From: Georgenia sp.
Lineage (GTDB): Bacteria > Actinomycetota > Actinomycetes > Actinomycetales > Actinomycetaceae
Assembly (NCBI GenBank): GCA_027322565.1
Contig: DAHVRG010000133.1
Span: 1 to 6,254, forward strand
Reading direction: 5' to 3'
DNA length: 6,254 nt
The notes beneath the pieces are model-generated. The model was not told the origin of the DNA. It was given only the letters and a program-made list of their open reading frames with translations, and ran no database searches. The position numbers and the translations under genes were made by a program. This document shows, piece by piece, positions 4,680 through 6,254 of the stretch; position 1 is the stretch's first letter; the number at the start of each line of letters is the position of its first letter.

Positions 4680-5567
4680 ATGGAGACCCACCGCCTCGAC
4701 CTCGTCCTGCCGTACCTGCGCTGCCCGGTGTGCGGTGGGGCACTCGGCCGACGTGCCGGCGCCGTGCACTGCGCCGCCGGGCACGGCTTCGACATCGCCC
4801 GGCAGGGCCACCTCACCCTGCTCGCCGGCGGCTCCCGCGCGGGACGCGGTGACACCGCCGACATGGTCGCCGCCCGCGCGGAGTTCCTCGGCCGGGGCCA
4901 CTACCGGCCGATCGCCGAGGCGCTCACCGGGGTGGTCACGTCCGGCTACGCCGCAGGCGCCGGACCGCTCGTCGTCGACCTCGCCGGCGGTACCGGCCAC
5001 TACCTCGCGGCGGTGCTCGACGCCCTGCCGCACGCCGTCGGCGTCGACGTCGAGCTGTCCCCCTACGCCGCCCGACGCGCCGCCCGGGCCCACCCGCGGA
5101 TGGCGGCAATGCGGGCCGACGTGTGGCAGCCTTTGCCGCTGGCCACCGGCTCCGCGGCGGTGGTGCTCAGCGTGTTCGGACCCCGCAACGCACCGGAGAT
5201 CGCCCGCGTGCTGCACCCGGACGGACGGCTCGTCGTCGTGTCGCCGGCGCCGGACCACCTGCGGGAGATCGTCGGGCCGCTGGGAATGCTCGACGTCGCC
5301 CCGGACAAGGACGCGCGCCTGGCCCGCCAGCTCGCCGACTTTGCCGTCACCGCCGAGGAGCCGGTGCGCTACCGCGCCCCGCTCACGCACGACGACATCG
5401 TCCACGAGGTGCGCATGGGGCCCAGCGCCCACCACGTCGACGACGCGGCGCTCACCGCCGCTGTCGCCCGGCTGCCCGAGCCTCTCGCGGTGACCGTCGC
5501 GGTCGGCGTGACGGCCTACCGGTACGTCGGCGGGCGTCAGAGCCCGGTCGGCGTCGGCTCCGGGTAG
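4680..5567 (+). CDS. rlmA: RlmA-type 23S rRNA (guanine-N1)-methyltransferase
   Basis: The 295-residue protein has the N-terminal zinc-binding module and SAM-dependent methyltransferase domain of the RlmA family, which methylates N1 of a guanine in helix 35 of 23S rRNA (G745 in E. coli RlmAI, G748 in Gram-positive RlmAII/TlrB). Four zinc ligands are visible: C15, C18, C31 and H35, in RCPVCGGAL and HCAAGHGFDIARQGHLTLL. Next comes the family signature GRGDTADMVAARAEFLGRGHY (55-75). The SAM-binding motif is VVDLAGGTGHY (98-108), followed by VGVDVELSPYAARRA. SVFGPRN and the proline-rich DGRLVVVSPAPDHLREI segment are typical further on. In Gram-positives the TlrB member of this family contributes to tylosin resistance, so a macrolide link is possible but housekeeping rRNA modification is more likely. 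The ATG at 4680 follows a -10-like hexamer without a ribosome binding site. Its 3' end overlaps the convergent ligase gene by 31 bp. Confidence 0.9.
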   Translation: METHRLDLVLPYLRCPVCGGALGRRAGAVHCAAGHGFDIARQGHLTLLAGGSRAGRGDTADMVAARAEFLGRGHYRPIAEALTGVVTSGYAAGAGPLVVDLAGGTGHYLAAVLDALPHAVGVDVELSPYAARRAARAHPRMAAMRADVWQPLPLATGSAAVVLSVFGPRNAPEIARVLHPDGRLVVVSPAPDHLREIVGPLGMLDVAPDKDARLARQLADFAVTAEEPVRYRAPLTHDDIVHEVRMGPSAHHVDDAALTAAVARLPEPLAVTVAVGVTAYRYVGGRQSPVGVGSG

Positions 5568-6254
5568 TAGCGGCGGAAGTCCCGCACGAGGTTGACCGTC
5601 GACGCCGCCCGGTAGAACGCGCGGCGGGGGTTGCGGTCGAGGGGGTAGGCCAGCGGATGAGTGAAACGCCGGGTCCGGTGGATGCGGCCCACCCGCCGAC
5701 GCAGCTCGGGGTCGCGCAGGTACCGCCGCACCAGCCGCCAGGGCAGGTAGGAGTAGACGCCGAGGTCCTGCTCACGGCGGTAGAGCGGGCCGGAGGGGGC
5801 CGCGGCGCGGCCGAGCTCCGCCCCGAAGTCCGCGACGACGGCGCGTGCCGGGTTCCGGCCGGCGACGTTGAGGTAGTAGTTCGGCCGCCCGATACGCGGG
5901 TTGAGGTCGAGGAAGTGCGCCCGCCCGTCCCGGGGGTCGACCTTGACGTCGAAGTTCGCGAAGCCGGTGAAGCCCAGCTCACGCAGGATCGCCGCTGCCT
6001 GCTCCTCGACCTCGGGCTGGGCCTCGGTGATGATCGTCGCGGAGTTGCCGATCATCGTCGGGGCGTGGAGCTGGAGAAGCAGCTGTCCCGAGGCCATGAG
6101 CGTCACCTCGCCGCTGCGCTCGGCGTAGCAGGTGACGGTGCGCCCCTGGGTGTCGTCGCCCGGGATGAGCTCCTGTGCGAGCACGACGTCGCGCAGCCCC
6201 GCCCGCGCCAGGCGGCAGAGGACGTCCTCCGCCTCCGCCTGGTCGGCCGCGGCG
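5537..6254 (-). CDS. ATP-grasp ligase resembling D-aspartate ligase of cell-wall synthesis (C-terminal part)
   Basis: The frame is open from the right edge to TGA at 5537-5539, giving 238 residues; the N-terminal half lies outside the window. The GTG at 6184 is only an internal valine, because coding bias and sequence continue upstream of it. Visible ATP-grasp elements are VLAQELIPGDD (24-34), GRTVTCYAE (37-45), GFANFDVKVDPRDG (97-110) and the Mg-binding segment HFLDLNPRIGRPNYY (113-127), where D116 and N118 occupy the metal-ligand positions. The string IPGDD followed by TCY, IGN..TIITE and NPR.GR.NYY closely recalls the AslA-type ligases of enterococci and lactococci, which couple D-aspartate to the side-chain amine of the stem-peptide lysine. 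That is from memory, not from an alignment. Other carboxylate-amine ligases share the fold, so the substrate is unproven. The nearby femAB pair supports a peptidoglycan role. Confidence 0.85.
   Translation of the reverse strand, partial: AAADQAEAEDVLCRLARAGLRDVVLAQELIPGDDTQGRTVTCYAERSGEVTLMASGQLLLQLHAPTMIGNSATIITEAQPEVEEQAAAILRELGFTGFANFDVKVDPRDGRAHFLDLNPRIGRPNYYLNVAGRNPARAVVADFGAELGRAAAPSGPLYRREQDLGVYSYLPWRLVRRYLRDPELRRRVGRIHRTRRFTHPLAYPLDRNPRRAFYRAASTVNLVRDFRRYYPEPTPTGL

Noticed and set aside
3843..5435. A 530-codon open frame on the minus strand covering yaaA and most of rlmA.
   Set aside because: It is a GC-driven shadow. Its translation is low-complexity Arg/Gly/Ala/Pro-rich and it runs antisense to rlmA and out of frame over yaaA, both of which carry clear family motifs.
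5537..6184. A complete 215-residue protein starting at GTG 6184 for the right-edge gene.
   Set aside because: The frame stays open to the window edge with normal codon bias, and VLAQELIPGDD is an internal ATP-grasp strand. The N-terminal ATP-grasp half must lie outside the window.
1..6254. A search for mobile elements, attachment sites, CRISPR repeats, tRNA or rRNA genes and riboswitches.
   Set aside because: No transposase or integrase, long direct or terminal repeats, regularly spaced repeats or recognisable structured RNA were seen. Codon bias is uniform across the genes, so there is no sign of recent transfer.

Overview
The window is GC-rich throughout. Its coding frames end almost every codon in G or C, use GTG as well as ATG starts, have short intergenic gaps and overlapping gene ends. 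This is the signature of a high-GC actinobacterium. The gene content (two FemAB-type transferases and an AslA-like ATP-grasp ligase) would suit a member of the Micrococcales with a branched peptidoglycan interpeptide bridge, but the taxon is an inference. No mobile element, CRISPR array, tRNA or rRNA was seen. All complete genes look intact.

Layout, left to right: (1) the last codons of an unidentified + strand gene (1-80); (2) a + strand gene for a small UspA-like protein of unknown function (191-676); (3) a minus-strand tandem of two FemABX-family peptidoglycan-bridge aminoacyltransferases (2779-1697, then 1700-666) joined by an ATGA stop/start overlap; (4) a minus-strand pair, the peroxide-stress protein gene yaaA (4621-3872) followed by a YhbW-like luciferase-family flavin oxidoreductase (3818-2835); (5) a divergent + strand rlmA-type 23S rRNA guanine methyltransferase (4680-5567); (6) the C-terminal part of an ATP-grasp ligase on the minus strand (6254-5537) that resembles D-aspartate ligases of cell-wall synthesis and runs off the right edge.

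Two themes stand out. First, cell-wall cross-bridge synthesis: two FemAB paralogues (L-amino acid or glycine addition from aminoacyl-tRNA) lie within 3 kb of a ligase of the type that attaches a D-acidic residue, so together they could build a bridge of two L-residues/glycines plus one D-acid. The three genes are not one contiguous operon. Second, expression architecture: the 58-bp gap between yaaA and rlmA carries back-to-back -10-like hexamers placed so that both transcripts would begin at or within a few bases of the start codon, with no Shine-Dalgarno sequence. An 8-bp perfect inverted repeat sits on the stop codon of the oxidoreductase gene, just upstream of the femAB pair. Both convergent gene pairs overlap at their 3' ends (11 and 31 bp) with no visible terminator.

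Nothing here is clearly a new biological system. The most testable ideas are the cross-bridge gene set, the leaderless divergent promoter, and the start-site choice of the first femAB gene.
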